From: Kordia periserrulae
GTDB lineage: Bacteria > Bacteroidota > Bacteroidia > Flavobacteriales > Flavobacteriaceae
Direction of reading: 5' to 3'
Assembly: GCF_003054265.1 (NCBI RefSeq)
Contig: NZ_QBKT01000001.1
Coordinates: 434,001 to 498,000, forward strand
DNA length: 64,000 nucleotides
Made by a program: the position numbers and the translations under genes
Notes under the pieces: generated by a model
The model's input: only the letters and a program-made list of their open reading frames with translations
The model's database searches: none
Told to the model about the DNA's origin: nothing
Shown here: one piece after another, positions 17,182-24,951 of the stretch
Layout: each line of letters opens with the position of its first letter
Position numbering within the stretch: position 1 is the stretch's first letter

Positions 17182-19722
17182 ATGATGCATACAATTACTT
17201 TTTATGTAAAGAAAAAACAGATTCCCCTTTTTGTTTTTTTATCTTTTTTTTTAATGTCTAATTTGACAATGGCTCAGGACAATTACGCAATTGAAGTAGA
17301 CAACAACCGAGAGTTTGTAGAAATTCAAAACTACGGTGAGTTTATGACTAATGGAAATCCGTATACAGTTGAATGCTTGTTCAAGTTAAGTAATATACCT
17401 TTCTTTAGTTCTGACCAGGTAATTTTCGGTTCTGGAAATTATTTCAATCCGAATTTTATACGCTGTGCCAAACCAATTGTGCTGGTAGGTAATGACCTTT
17501 TCAATGGCACGTATATTGGCTTTATTCCAACAGAAAGACAAAATAATAATTTTGGACGATTGCCGATTTTGGAAATTCCGTACGAATTGGAAGTTGATAC
17601 ATGGTATCATGTTGCTTTTGTGTATAACGGAGGGAATGAATTTTATTTTTATGTAAATGGAAGACGCGTTGGTCATGCCACGAAAACACATCATAATATA
17701 TCATGTAATACTTCTAACAATGATATACATATCGGCGGCGTCAATATAGATGGTAGAAATACGGCTAATTTGGATGGTGCTGTTGATGAATTTAGAATTT
17801 GGCGAAAAGCAAAAACCGAAGCTGAAATTCAAGCGCAAATGTACACACATCTTACCGGAAGAGAAACTGATTTAGATTTGTACTATGATTTTGACGACGC
17901 TTCTAATACTAGTAATGTTATAGATATTACCGGTAACGGAAATAATGGTATTACTAATAATATTGATTCAAGAAACTGGATTACGTCATCGAGCTTTTCT
18001 AGCTTTACAGGAGCTGTTAGCGACGATTATTATTTAGCAGAAAACTGGTATAATTTTCAAGCAGCGCCTTCCAACGTAGGAATTGAAGCGAGTACATCTA
18101 TTTCCAACAATGTATCTTTAAAAAATATCAGCATTTCCCAAAACGGCTCATTAACGGTTACTGAAAATAGCACATTTACAGTTGACTCATATTTGCACAC
18201 GCAAGGTTTATTAACGCTGGAAGAAGGTTCGTCTTTAGTGCAACTTGATGAAGGTATTGTGAATCAATATCCAATCGTTATGAAAAGAACCGGAAACACC
18301 AACGAATTTAGATACAGTTACTGGTCGTTGCCTGCTGTAAAAAGTATTGATATCTTATATGAAACACCACCAATATCAGCGCCGTGGACAACAAATCCGA
18401 CGCTCAATGAAAAACTTTTAACACCTGAAGACATCTTTAATTTTGGAACTTCCGAAGGACAACGCGATCCATATTGGTTGTTTTTATTGACAGGAACACA
18501 AGGTGGCTTTGGAAATGATGCAGATAATATTTTCTGGTCACAAATTAGTCAAACCACAGAAATTGATAAAGGATTCGGTTTTACGCTAAAAGGTCCTTTG
18601 GGTAGCAATCCGTCGCAAGCAAAAGCTACTATTGAAGGCGTTCCTACCAATGGTGATGTTACGGTTCCGTTGGTATATGTGGATAACAATTCGTATTTGA
18701 TTGGAAATCCATATCCTTCCGCAATTTCTGCCGATGAATTTATTGAAAGAAATAATGCAACCATTACAGGTACTATCTATTTTTGGGAACAATGGTCAGG
18801 AAACTCGCATGTATATGACGAATATATTGGCGGTTACGCTACGTACACACGTTTAGGCGGCGTAACTACTAAAAATGAAGCACAATCGTTCAACGATCCA
18901 ACTTTTAGAGCACCTACAACTCCAAATAATGCCATTAGTGCTGGACAAGGATTTGTGGTAGAAACACGTGAAAATACTTCTGGAACTATCATTTTTGATA
19001 ATGACATGCGTATTGAAGGAAGCAACACACAATTTTATCGTCAAACCACAACAAGCACAAATGAAAATGATGTAAAAAAATGCTGGATTAATTTGTCGAA
19101 TGAGGAAGGCGATTTTGATCAAATATTGATTGGAACACTTCCAGGCGCAACTGCCGCAGATGATTATGGTTTAGATGGAAAATTACTAGATTTTAAAACG
19201 GTATATGCGTACACACTAATTGATGATGAAAAATATACCATAAATGCGTTGCCTTCTTTAGACAATGTAATTCCACTTGGAGTGGCAACAAACATCAATA
19301 TGGAGCATACTATTGAATTGGATAACGAAGAAGGATTGGCGAATCATGAAATTTTACTAAAAGACAACACTACAGGAGTTACGCATAACTTACGAGAAGC
19401 TTCCTATACATTTACATTGGACGTTGGTGATGTAGCTAACAGATTTGAACTGCTAATTCAAGAAAATGAAACACGTTCAACAGATGATGAAAGTCCTATA
19501 GTTACCTTACCAAATGTGCGATTACGATTGCAAAACAACGGAATTGCCATTGTTACAGAACGTACCATTGAAGCTATTCAGGTTTCTGACTTGAGCGGTC
19601 ATACAGTGTATACAGATAGAAAGTCAGACTTTATCAAAAAGAAATTTGAACAAGGCTTTTATATTGTTATACTGACTGATAGTAACGGCAATCATGTACG
19701 AAAGAAAGTGTTTATACCATAA
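17182..19722 (+). CDS. Large secreted LamG-domain protein, probable T9SS cargo
   Basis: 846 residues with a signal peptide (about 1-31, ending NLTMAQ). Residues about 35-230 are a LamG/concanavalin-like jelly roll (PYTVECLFKLSNI, TWYHVAFVYNGGNEFYFYVN, AVDEFRIWRKAKTEAEI). The middle is repetitive beta structure of unassigned type (YLAENWYNFQAAPSN, NQYPIVMKRTGN). The last 75 residues resemble a T9SS type A sorting domain: strands ending GFYIVILTDSNGNHVRKKVF with a final IP. I infer export through the T9SS and surface attachment. The ligand is unknown. A bidirectional terminator separates it from porP/sprF, with which it converges. Confidence 0.8.
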   Translation: MMHTITFYVKKKQIPLFVFLSFFLMSNLTMAQDNYAIEVDNNREFVEIQNYGEFMTNGNPYTVECLFKLSNIPFFSSDQVIFGSGNYFNPNFIRCAKPIVLVGNDLFNGTYIGFIPTERQNNNFGRLPILEIPYELEVDTWYHVAFVYNGGNEFYFYVNGRRVGHATKTHHNISCNTSNNDIHIGGVNIDGRNTANLDGAVDEFRIWRKAKTEAEIQAQMYTHLTGRETDLDLYYDFDDASNTSNVIDITGNGNNGITNNIDSRNWITSSSFSSFTGAVSDDYYLAENWYNFQAAPSNVGIEASTSISNNVSLKNISISQNGSLTVTENSTFTVDSYLHTQGLLTLEEGSSLVQLDEGIVNQYPIVMKRTGNTNEFRYSYWSLPAVKSIDILYETPPISAPWTTNPTLNEKLLTPEDIFNFGTSEGQRDPYWLFLLTGTQGGFGNDADNIFWSQISQTTEIDKGFGFTLKGPLGSNPSQAKATIEGVPTNGDVTVPLVYVDNNSYLIGNPYPSAISADEFIERNNATITGTIYFWEQWSGNSHVYDEYIGGYATYTRLGGVTTKNEAQSFNDPTFRAPTTPNNAISAGQGFVVETRENTSGTIIFDNDMRIEGSNTQFYRQTTTSTNENDVKKCWINLSNEEGDFDQILIGTLPGATAADDYGLDGKLLDFKTVYAYTLIDDEKYTINALPSLDNVIPLGVATNINMEHTIELDNEEGLANHEILLKDNTTGVTHNLREASYTFTLDVGDVANRFELLIQENETRSTDDESPIVTLPNVRLRLQNNGIAIVTERTIEAIQVSDLSGHTVYTDRKSDFIKKKFEQGFYIVILTDSNGNHVRKKVFIP

Positions 19723-19734
19723 AATACATAAAAG

Positions 19735-19768
19735 AAAAAGGCTTGCGTTTTGATGCAAGCCTTTTTCA
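19735..19768. terminator. Bidirectional terminator between convergent genes
   Basis: A perfect 12-bp stem (19735-19746 with 19755-19766, AAAAAGGCTTGC) has an 8-nt loop. The T run on one side and the A run on the other fit termination in both directions, matching the convergent flanking genes. Confidence 0.88.
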
Positions 19769-19790
19769 TATAGTGTAAAGATTAAATGTC

Positions 19791-20795
19791 TTAGTTAATC
19801 GCAGGACAGTTACAATCATACGGATCTCTTCGATCTCCGAAATCGTATCCTAACGTAATTTGGTGATAACCTCCGTTAGAAAGCACTAAAGAATTTGCTT
19901 GGTACGAATACGTGTACGCAAACATAAAACGATTGTAATTTACACCTACAAATGGTGTAATGTACTGTAGTTTCTGATTGTCAACCTGTGTTCCGTTTAC
20001 GAATTCTGCGCCGTCTAAACTTCTTCTATACGACAATCCGCCCCAAACAGAACCGAACTCCATACTTCTGTACACTTTTATGTTAGCATCAATAGAAGAT
20101 TCTTGCGTCTCTTCTGTATATTGAAACATGATTGATGGCTCGTATGTCCAATCGCTATCATAAGCTCCGAATGTATATCCTGCAGACGCTAAGTAGCGAC
20201 GTTGGTTTTTCGATTCAAATTCCTGCGAGAATAAATCTCTTTGTGTTGGCAATGCGTTTTTAATGGTTAAATGCGCAAAGAAATCTAAGAAATAGTACGA
20301 AGCTCCAAAATCTACATTAAAATACGTTGTATTCAATCGTCCACCAGAAATGATAGGGTCAGGATTGTTGATGATATCAAAACCTGTTTCATCTAATGTT
20401 CCTTGGGTGAATCCTGTACTAATTCCGAATGATAATTGATTTAAGTCTACTCTATTTCTAGATAACAATAAGTGATATGCGAATGTTAAATACACACCTT
20501 GCTGCGAGAAATTTCCGTTTTCGTCGTTATACACAATAGCTCCAACTCCTACTTTGTCGCCTACGCGCGTATTAAAACTCAATGTTTGTAATGATGGTGC
20601 GTTATCTACATCAAACCATTGTTGCCTAGCTGTCAATCTGATTTTAGAAGCGTTAGAAGCGCCCGCCATCGAAGGATGTATCAGATATAAATTGTCAGAA
20701 AGATAGTCTACATAAACAGGAAGTCCATCTTGCGAAAAAGAGCATTGTACTCCAAATGCGATGGCAACAATAGCTAAGTATTTTTTAAATTTCAT
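19791..20795 (-). CDS. PorP/SprF-family type IX secretion membrane protein
   Basis: 334 residues from ATG 20795; a longer in-frame start at 20855 would run across the inverted repeat and is unlikely. The signal peptide is MKFKKYLAIVAIAFGVQCSF, ending SQ. The family signature follows at once: YVDYLSDNLYLIHPSMAGAS, then RLTARQQWFDVDNAPSLQTL, then an outer-membrane barrel with repeated aromatic strands and a GYDFGDR end. PorP/SprF proteins bind the C-terminal domains of T9SS cargo, often neighbouring ones. Here the convergent 846-residue protein is a natural candidate partner (inference). Confidence 0.92.
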   Translation of the reverse strand: MKFKKYLAIVAIAFGVQCSFSQDGLPVYVDYLSDNLYLIHPSMAGASNASKIRLTARQQWFDVDNAPSLQTLSFNTRVGDKVGVGAIVYNDENGNFSQQGVYLTFAYHLLLSRNRVDLNQLSFGISTGFTQGTLDETGFDIINNPDPIISGGRLNTTYFNVDFGASYYFLDFFAHLTIKNALPTQRDLFSQEFESKNQRRYLASAGYTFGAYDSDWTYEPSIMFQYTEETQESSIDANIKVYRSMEFGSVWGGLSYRRSLDGAEFVNGTQVDNQKLQYITPFVGVNYNRFMFAYTYSYQANSLVLSNGGYHQITLGYDFGDRRDPYDCNCPAIN

Positions 20796-21228
20796 TAGTG
20801 TGTATCTTTTTGTGTAAAAAATTATCGATACGATATGAGTCGTATCGAAATTCAATGCAACTTATTTATTTGATAACGAGGCTTTTAGTTGTTTGTGTTT
20901 CAGTTAGTTATATGCAATACTCCTGTAAAATAGGCGTTTCCATAGCGCAAAATGCCACACATTTGGTCAAATATATAAATTATTTGATAAGTATGTAATG
21001 CTTATCATAATTAATTATCGATGTTACCCTAAGAAACTCGTTTGAATGAAACCTATTTTCTACATGGTTTCATTTTCGCTGTTAATTTATTAAAAACGTA
21101 ATTATTTACTAATTATTTTAACACAAAAAATAAATTTCTTGCAAACACCACTTTTCAAAAGAATAATTTACGCGACTCCATTTACAGAATCCAGCGATAA
21201 TGGTTACTTTTGTAAAAAAATTGAAACC
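20796..21228. promoter_or_regulatory. 433-bp divergent intergenic region with three inverted repeats
   Basis: No gene is supported. Three perfect inverted repeats lie here: TCGATACGA-N6-TCGTATCGA (20825-20848, 30 bp upstream of the porP/sprF ATG), TGATAAG-N9-CTTATCA (20985-21007), and AATGAAACC-N12-GGTTTCATT (21045-21074). None is followed by a T run, so operators or leader structures are more likely than terminators. Confidence 0.6.
21181..21212 (+). promoter_or_regulatory. Promoter for the NfuA-like gene
   Basis: A perfect -7 box TACTTTTG (21205-21212) lies 16 bp before ATG 21229, with TTT at 21181-21183 as a weak -33 after a 21-bp spacer. It supports the ATG 21229 over an upstream TTG at 21139. 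Confidence 0.55.
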
Positions 21229-22134
21229 ATGAGTGGTATTACAATACAAATAGAAAAAACAAGCAATCCCGCAATTGTAAAGTTTGAAGCAAGCACATTT
21301 TTAACACGACATAATAGTTACGAATTTAAAAATATTGACGATGCAAAAGATTCGCCTTTAGCACAGCAATTATTTTACTTGCCATTTGTAAAAACAATCT
21401 TTATTTCGGGAAATTTTATCGCCATTGAGCGTTATAATATTGTGACTTGGGAAGATGTACAAGATGAAGTTGCTGAGCAAATTCAAGAATATATTAACAG
21501 TGGTAAAGAAATCATCAGCGAATCGGCTACAGCAAAAAAAGTAGTTCCTGTTACTGTATACGCAGAAAGTACGCCAAATCCGACTGTGATGAAGTTTGTT
21601 GCCAATAAAAAAATAGTAGAGCGCATTTTTGAGTTTAAAAATATTGACGAAACTAAATATGCACCGCTGGCACAAGCGTTGTTCCATTTTCCATTCGTAA
21701 AAGAAGTCTTTTTAGATAAAAACTATATTTCCATCACCAAGTACGATATGGTCGATTGGAATGATATTACGATGGAGATTCGTGAATTTATCCGAAATTA
21801 TATTCAAGAAGGAAAAGAAGTCATTTCAAAAGACATTCCTGCCGAACAGAAAGAAAAAATTGAAATTTCAGACGAAAGTTTTGAAGCGCTGGACGATATT
21901 TCTAAAGAAATTGTCAACATTTTAGAAGAATACATCAAACCAGCAGTGGCAAGCGACGGTGGAAACATTATGTTCGACTCGTACGATCCAAACTCAAAAG
22001 TGGTTAAAGTTGTGTTGCAAGGCGCTTGTAGCGGTTGTCCGTCTTCTACCATGACCTTGAAAAGTGGTATTGAAAACACGCTAAAAAACCTATTAAAAGG
22101 GCAGATTAACGAAGTTATTGCAATTAACGGATAA
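21229..22134 (+). CDS. NifU/NfuA-like Fe-S carrier with two Nfu N-terminal domains
   Basis: 301 residues. Two copies of the Nfu_N domain stand in tandem: about 5-90 (KTSNPAIVKFEASTFLTRHN) and about 105-190 (ESTPNPTVMKFVANKKIVER). Each has the matching strands FVKTIFISGNFIAIERYN and FVKEVFLDKNYISITKYD. The C-terminal NifU domain (about 222-300) has the cluster-binding Cys pair in GACSGCPSSTMTLKSGIE, which holds a 4Fe-4S cluster between two subunits. The family delivers clusters to target apoproteins. The duplicated N-domain is unusual relative to E. coli NfuA, which has one, degenerate and unrelated, N-domain. Dodecin follows 76 bp later. Confidence 0.9.
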   Translation: MSGITIQIEKTSNPAIVKFEASTFLTRHNSYEFKNIDDAKDSPLAQQLFYLPFVKTIFISGNFIAIERYNIVTWEDVQDEVAEQIQEYINSGKEIISESATAKKVVPVTVYAESTPNPTVMKFVANKKIVERIFEFKNIDETKYAPLAQALFHFPFVKEVFLDKNYISITKYDMVDWNDITMEIREFIRNYIQEGKEVISKDIPAEQKEKIEISDESFEALDDISKEIVNILEEYIKPAVASDGGNIMFDSYDPNSKVVKVVLQGACSGCPSSTMTLKSGIENTLKNLLKGQINEVIAING

Positions 22135-22210
22135 GAAATCTTTGTTTATTACAAGAATTGCTGTAATTTATAAGGTAAAATATTTAATAACCTTTAAAAA
22201 AACACTAATT

Positions 22211-22411
22211 ATGGCAGTTTTAAAAGTAATAGAAGTACTTTCAAACTCTAAAAAGAGTTGGGAAGACGCGACTGCAAAAGCAGTAAAACAAGCAGCAAAA
22301 TCGGTAAAAAACATCCGCTCCGTATATGTGCAAGAGCAAAGCGCTATTGTAGATGGCGATGCCGTTGTTGAATACCGTGTAAACGTAAAACTTACGTTTG
22401 AAGTAAAATAA
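22211..22411 (+). CDS. Dodecin
   Basis: 66 residues from ATG 22211; upstream extension to 22118 would overlap the NfuA-like gene and has no dodecin features. The whole sequence matches the dodecin family: MAVLKVIEVLSNSKKSWEDA, VKNIRSVYVQEQSAIVDGDA, then VEYRVNVKLTFEV. Dodecins form hollow 12-mers that bind and store flavins in the cytosol. A terminator follows. Confidence 0.95.
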   Translation: MAVLKVIEVLSNSKKSWEDATAKAVKQAAKSVKNIRSVYVQEQSAIVDGDAVVEYRVNVKLTFEVK

Positions 22412-22433
22412 CAAAGAAATCAATCATACGTAC

Positions 22434-22468
22434 AAAAGCGTTGTCAGTATTTGATAACGCTTTTTTTT
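22434..22468 (+). terminator. Terminator after dodecin gene
   Basis: A 13-bp stem (22434-22446 with 22452-22464, one G-U pair, core AAAAGCGTTGTCA) is followed directly by a run of T. Confidence 0.88.
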
Positions 22469-22534
22469 ATACTCAAAGTTTTTCCATATCTTATGTATGC
22501 CTTAATCTTAACAACAATAAATAAAGAACAGCTT

Positions 22535-22906
22535 ATGAGAACTTTAGAAATCATTCTTATTGCGCTTGTCGCGATAGAGCACGTGTACATTTTATACCTT
22601 GAAATGTTTTTATGGACTACACCGAAAGGCATGAAAAGTTTTGGCTTAAAATCGAAAAGTTTTGCCGAAGAAACCAAAACACTTGCTGCCAATCAAGGAT
22701 TGTACAATGGCTTTTTAGCGGCAGGATTGTTTTGGTCATTGTACACCAAAGAGATACACGTTAGTCTATTTTTTATTATCTGTGTGTGCATTGCTGCTGT
22801 ATATGGTTCGTATTCCACCAACAGCAAGCGAATTTTAATCATTCAAGGAACACCTGCATTTTTGGCATTGATTGTTATTTTACTACGCATGTTTTTAAAG
22901 ATGTAA
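22535..22906 (+). CDS. DUF1304 small membrane protein
   Basis: 123 residues from ATG 22535 (an earlier in-frame start at 22451 overlaps the terminator and is rejected). About four membrane helices are visible. The DUF1304 signature is clear: IEHVYILYLEMFLWTTPKGM, then NQGLYNGFLAAGLFWSL and the final hydrophobic helices. The function of this family is not established. The gene is separate from dodecin (terminator between) and lies 127 bp upstream of the MscS-type channel. Confidence 0.88.
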   Translation: MRTLEIILIALVAIEHVYILYLEMFLWTTPKGMKSFGLKSKSFAEETKTLAANQGLYNGFLAAGLFWSLYTKEIHVSLFFIICVCIAAVYGSYSTNSKRILIIQGTPAFLALIVILLRMFLKM

Positions 22907-23033
22907 CAAATAGATTCAAAGGTGTCAAACGACAGATTTTTTTACCGTTGATAGATTCCCCCAAAATTTGTCGCTAATTTAACGTTGAAAAAACTCGATT
23001 TTATAATTTTACACTCAATAAAAAATCAATACT

Positions 23034-23894
23034 ATGCAAACAGGAAATACTACACAAACTTCCACAGAAGATGCCAACACTGCAACAAGTTGGCTTGGCA
23101 ATTTTGACTTTAAACAAATTATTTTTGATTATGGATTAAAAGTGGTTGCTGCACTTGCCATACTCATCATTGGATTGTTTATCATCAAAATGATTGTGCG
23201 CGTTTCAAAGAAAATTATGAAAAAGCGCGGAGTTGACGATACGTTGCAAAAATTCCTAGGAAGTTTACTAAGTTGGACACTTAAAATTTTATTATTTGTT
23301 ATTGTAGCTTCGCAATTGGGCATTGAAACTACGTCATTTGCGGCTATTATTGGTGCAGCTGGTTTGGCAATTGGTTTGGCATTGCAAGGGTCACTGTCAA
23401 ATTTTGCGGGCGGTGTGCTCATCATGATTTTCAAACCATACAGAATTGGCGATTTTATTGAAGCACAAGGCGTGATGGGAACTGTAAAAGAAATTCAAAT
23501 ATTTACCACACACTTAAACACCGTTGGAAACAAACTAGCCATTTTACCAAACGGTGCAGTTTCTAATGGAAATATCATCAACTATTCTGCAGAGGAAAAA
23601 CGAAGAGTCGATTTGGTTTTTGGCGTGAGTTATGATGCCGATATCAAACAAACTAAAGATGTGTTGATGAAAATCATGACGGATAATGATACTATTTTGA
23701 AAGAGCCTGCTCCAAGCGTAACTGTTTTAGAACTGGCAGATAGTTCTGTAAACTTCGCAGTGCGTCCGTGGGTAAAAACAGAAGATTATTGGGATGTGTA
23801 TTTCTACATGCAAGAAAATGCTAAGATTGCACTAGATGCTGCAGGAATTGAGATTCCTTATCCACACAGTGTTGAGATTCACAAAGGAGAATAA
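23034..23894 (+). CDS. MscS-family mechanosensitive ion channel
   Basis: 286 residues, the size of the classic small-conductance channel MscS. Three N-terminal helices lead to the pore-lining TM3, rich in Ala and Gly (AAIIGAAGLAIGLALQGSLS), with the typical LSNFAGGVLIMIFKPYRIGD continuation. The cytosolic beta and alpha/beta vestibule follows (TKEIQ-type TVKEIQIFTTHLNTVGNK, ILPNGAVSNGNI, VDLVFGVSYDADIK). It opens on membrane tension to release solutes after osmotic downshift. A clean terminator follows. Confidence 0.96.
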   Translation: MQTGNTTQTSTEDANTATSWLGNFDFKQIIFDYGLKVVAALAILIIGLFIIKMIVRVSKKIMKKRGVDDTLQKFLGSLLSWTLKILLFVIVASQLGIETTSFAAIIGAAGLAIGLALQGSLSNFAGGVLIMIFKPYRIGDFIEAQGVMGTVKEIQIFTTHLNTVGNKLAILPNGAVSNGNIINYSAEEKRRVDLVFGVSYDADIKQTKDVLMKIMTDNDTILKEPAPSVTVLELADSSVNFAVRPWVKTEDYWDVYFYMQENAKIALDAAGIEIPYPHSVEIHKGE

Positions 23895-23911
23895 CTGTTA
23901 GATAAAATTAG

Positions 23912-23952
23912 AAAATCCTATTGTACCATAATTTACAATAGGATTTTTTTTA
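23912..23952 (+). terminator. Terminator after mscS
   Basis: A perfect 14-bp stem (23912-23925 with 23934-23947) with an 8-nt loop and a trailing T run. It also faces the convergent tsaB gene. Confidence 0.9.
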
Positions 23953-23967
23953 TAGTATCGTTTGTGT

Positions 23968-24642
23968 TTACTTTTTAGACTTCGTTACGACGAAATCTTT
24001 TAAATAATACGGTTCAAAATATGCGACATCTTCGAGGTCGTTTTTTTTGTGCTTTTCTTTAGCAATCGGAATCATTTTTTCAGTAGATGGAAAATACACC
24101 TCATCATAAAACACCGCATTTTCATGCGCAATAATACCTTTGCATTTTTCAGCACCGTTTCCTATAAAATGTACTTTTCCTTTGGCTAATTCAGCAGCAA
24201 AAGAAGCCTCTGTGATGATTTCTGCCTTTGTATCTCTAATTTGGTTGTAATTTGCATCAAATACTGCTGAATATACTTCCATACGGCGCGCATCTAACAG
24301 TGGTACAATAACGCCGTCTGTAATAGCAATAGCACGAGCTAAAATTTCCAAACTTTCAATCGCAAGCAAATCTACGTCAGCAGCAAAACACAATCCTTTA
24401 GCAGCAGAAACTCCAATGCGCAATCCTGTGTACGAACCTGGCCCTTTTCCAACAACCACTGCCGCAATGTCTGTTGACTGAATATTGGCAGTTTCAAAAG
24501 CTTCTTTGATAAATACGTGTAATTTTTCAGAATGCGAGTAGTTTTTATCGTTTTCTTCCTTAAAATAAAGAATCTCTTCATCATCTGCCAAACACACCGA
24601 ACAATTCGTCGTTGAGGTTTCTAAGTATAATCGTATTGCCAT
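23968..24642 (-). CDS. tsaB: tRNA threonylcarbamoyladenosine biosynthesis protein TsaB
   Basis: 224 residues of the TsaB family, the ASKHA-fold partner of TsaD needed for t6A37 in tRNAs reading ANN codons. The start ATG at 24642 begins MAIRLYLETSTTNCSVCLAD (phosphate-1-like loop). YSHSEKLHVFIKEAFETANI and VVGKGPGSYTGLRIGVSAAK complete the diagnostic N-domain. The C-terminal lobe is about 100 residues. The gene stands alone, converging on mscS and separated from the efflux operon by a terminator. Confidence 0.95.
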   Translation of the reverse strand: MAIRLYLETSTTNCSVCLADDEEILYFKEENDKNYSHSEKLHVFIKEAFETANIQSTDIAAVVVGKGPGSYTGLRIGVSAAKGLCFAADVDLLAIESLEILARAIAITDGVIVPLLDARRMEVYSAVFDANYNQIRDTKAEIITEASFAAELAKGKVHFIGNGAEKCKGIIAHENAVFYDEVYFPSTEKMIPIAKEKHKKNDLEDVAYFEPYYLKDFVVTKSKK

Positions 24643-24669
24643 TGGATTGCTAATTTTTTACAAAAATAA

Positions 24670-24707
24670 AAAAAGCATCAATCGTTATATAAGAATTGAT
24701 GCTTTTT
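24670..24707 (-). terminator. Terminator of the efflux operon
   Basis: A perfect 13-bp stem (24670-24682 with 24695-24707, AAAAAGCATCAAT) with a 12-nt loop and T/A runs at both sides. It ends the minus-strand transcript of the efflux genes and the small ORF at 24722-24948, before tsaB. Confidence 0.85.
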
Positions 24708-24721
24708 GTGTGTTTTTATTA

Positions 24722-24948
24722 TTATTTCCGAAAATCTTTTTCTGTCATCCGCTCGTCATATATTTTACCATCTTTTTCAAAAGCCCAAACATTTGAGATT
24801 TCACGTAATTTTGGCAATTTATCTTCTTCTTTTTTAATTTTTTGCTTTACGATTCTCCGAAATTTTCTATTAGCATCACGCTTATTCACCTTTTCGGAAT
24901 CTGCCGACGTAACTCCTCTAATTTTTATCTTTTTTTAGACCTACTCAT
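24722..24948 (-). pseudogene. Small basic 75-residue gene interrupted at an A7 run (frameshift)
   Basis: The ATG (24946-24948) is 3 bp after the tolC stop. Its own frame gives only MSRSKKR and then TAA. Shifting back by one base at the run of seven A (24930-24936 as T on plus) opens a continuous frame to the TAA at 24722-24724. That would make a 75-residue, strongly basic protein: MSRSKKKIKIRGVTSADSEK, then KRDANRKFRRIVKQKIK, and a C-terminal NVWAFEKDGKIYDER before MTEKDFRK. Composition and codon usage stay protein-like throughout. I do not recognise the family. A real indel, -1 programmed slippage on AAA-AAG, or a homopolymer sequencing error would all fit. Confidence 0.6.
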
Positions 24949-24951
24949 TAT

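Noticed and set aside
21139-21228. N-terminal extension of the NfuA-like gene from a TTG at 21139
   Set aside because: A perfect -7 box at 21205-21212 lies inside it, and the conserved domain begins right at ATG 21229.
24696-24938. 80-codon plus-strand frame behind the efflux operon
   Set aside because: It is the antisense of the frameshifted basic gene on the minus strand, and overlaps the terminator. The minus-strand reading has better composition and position.
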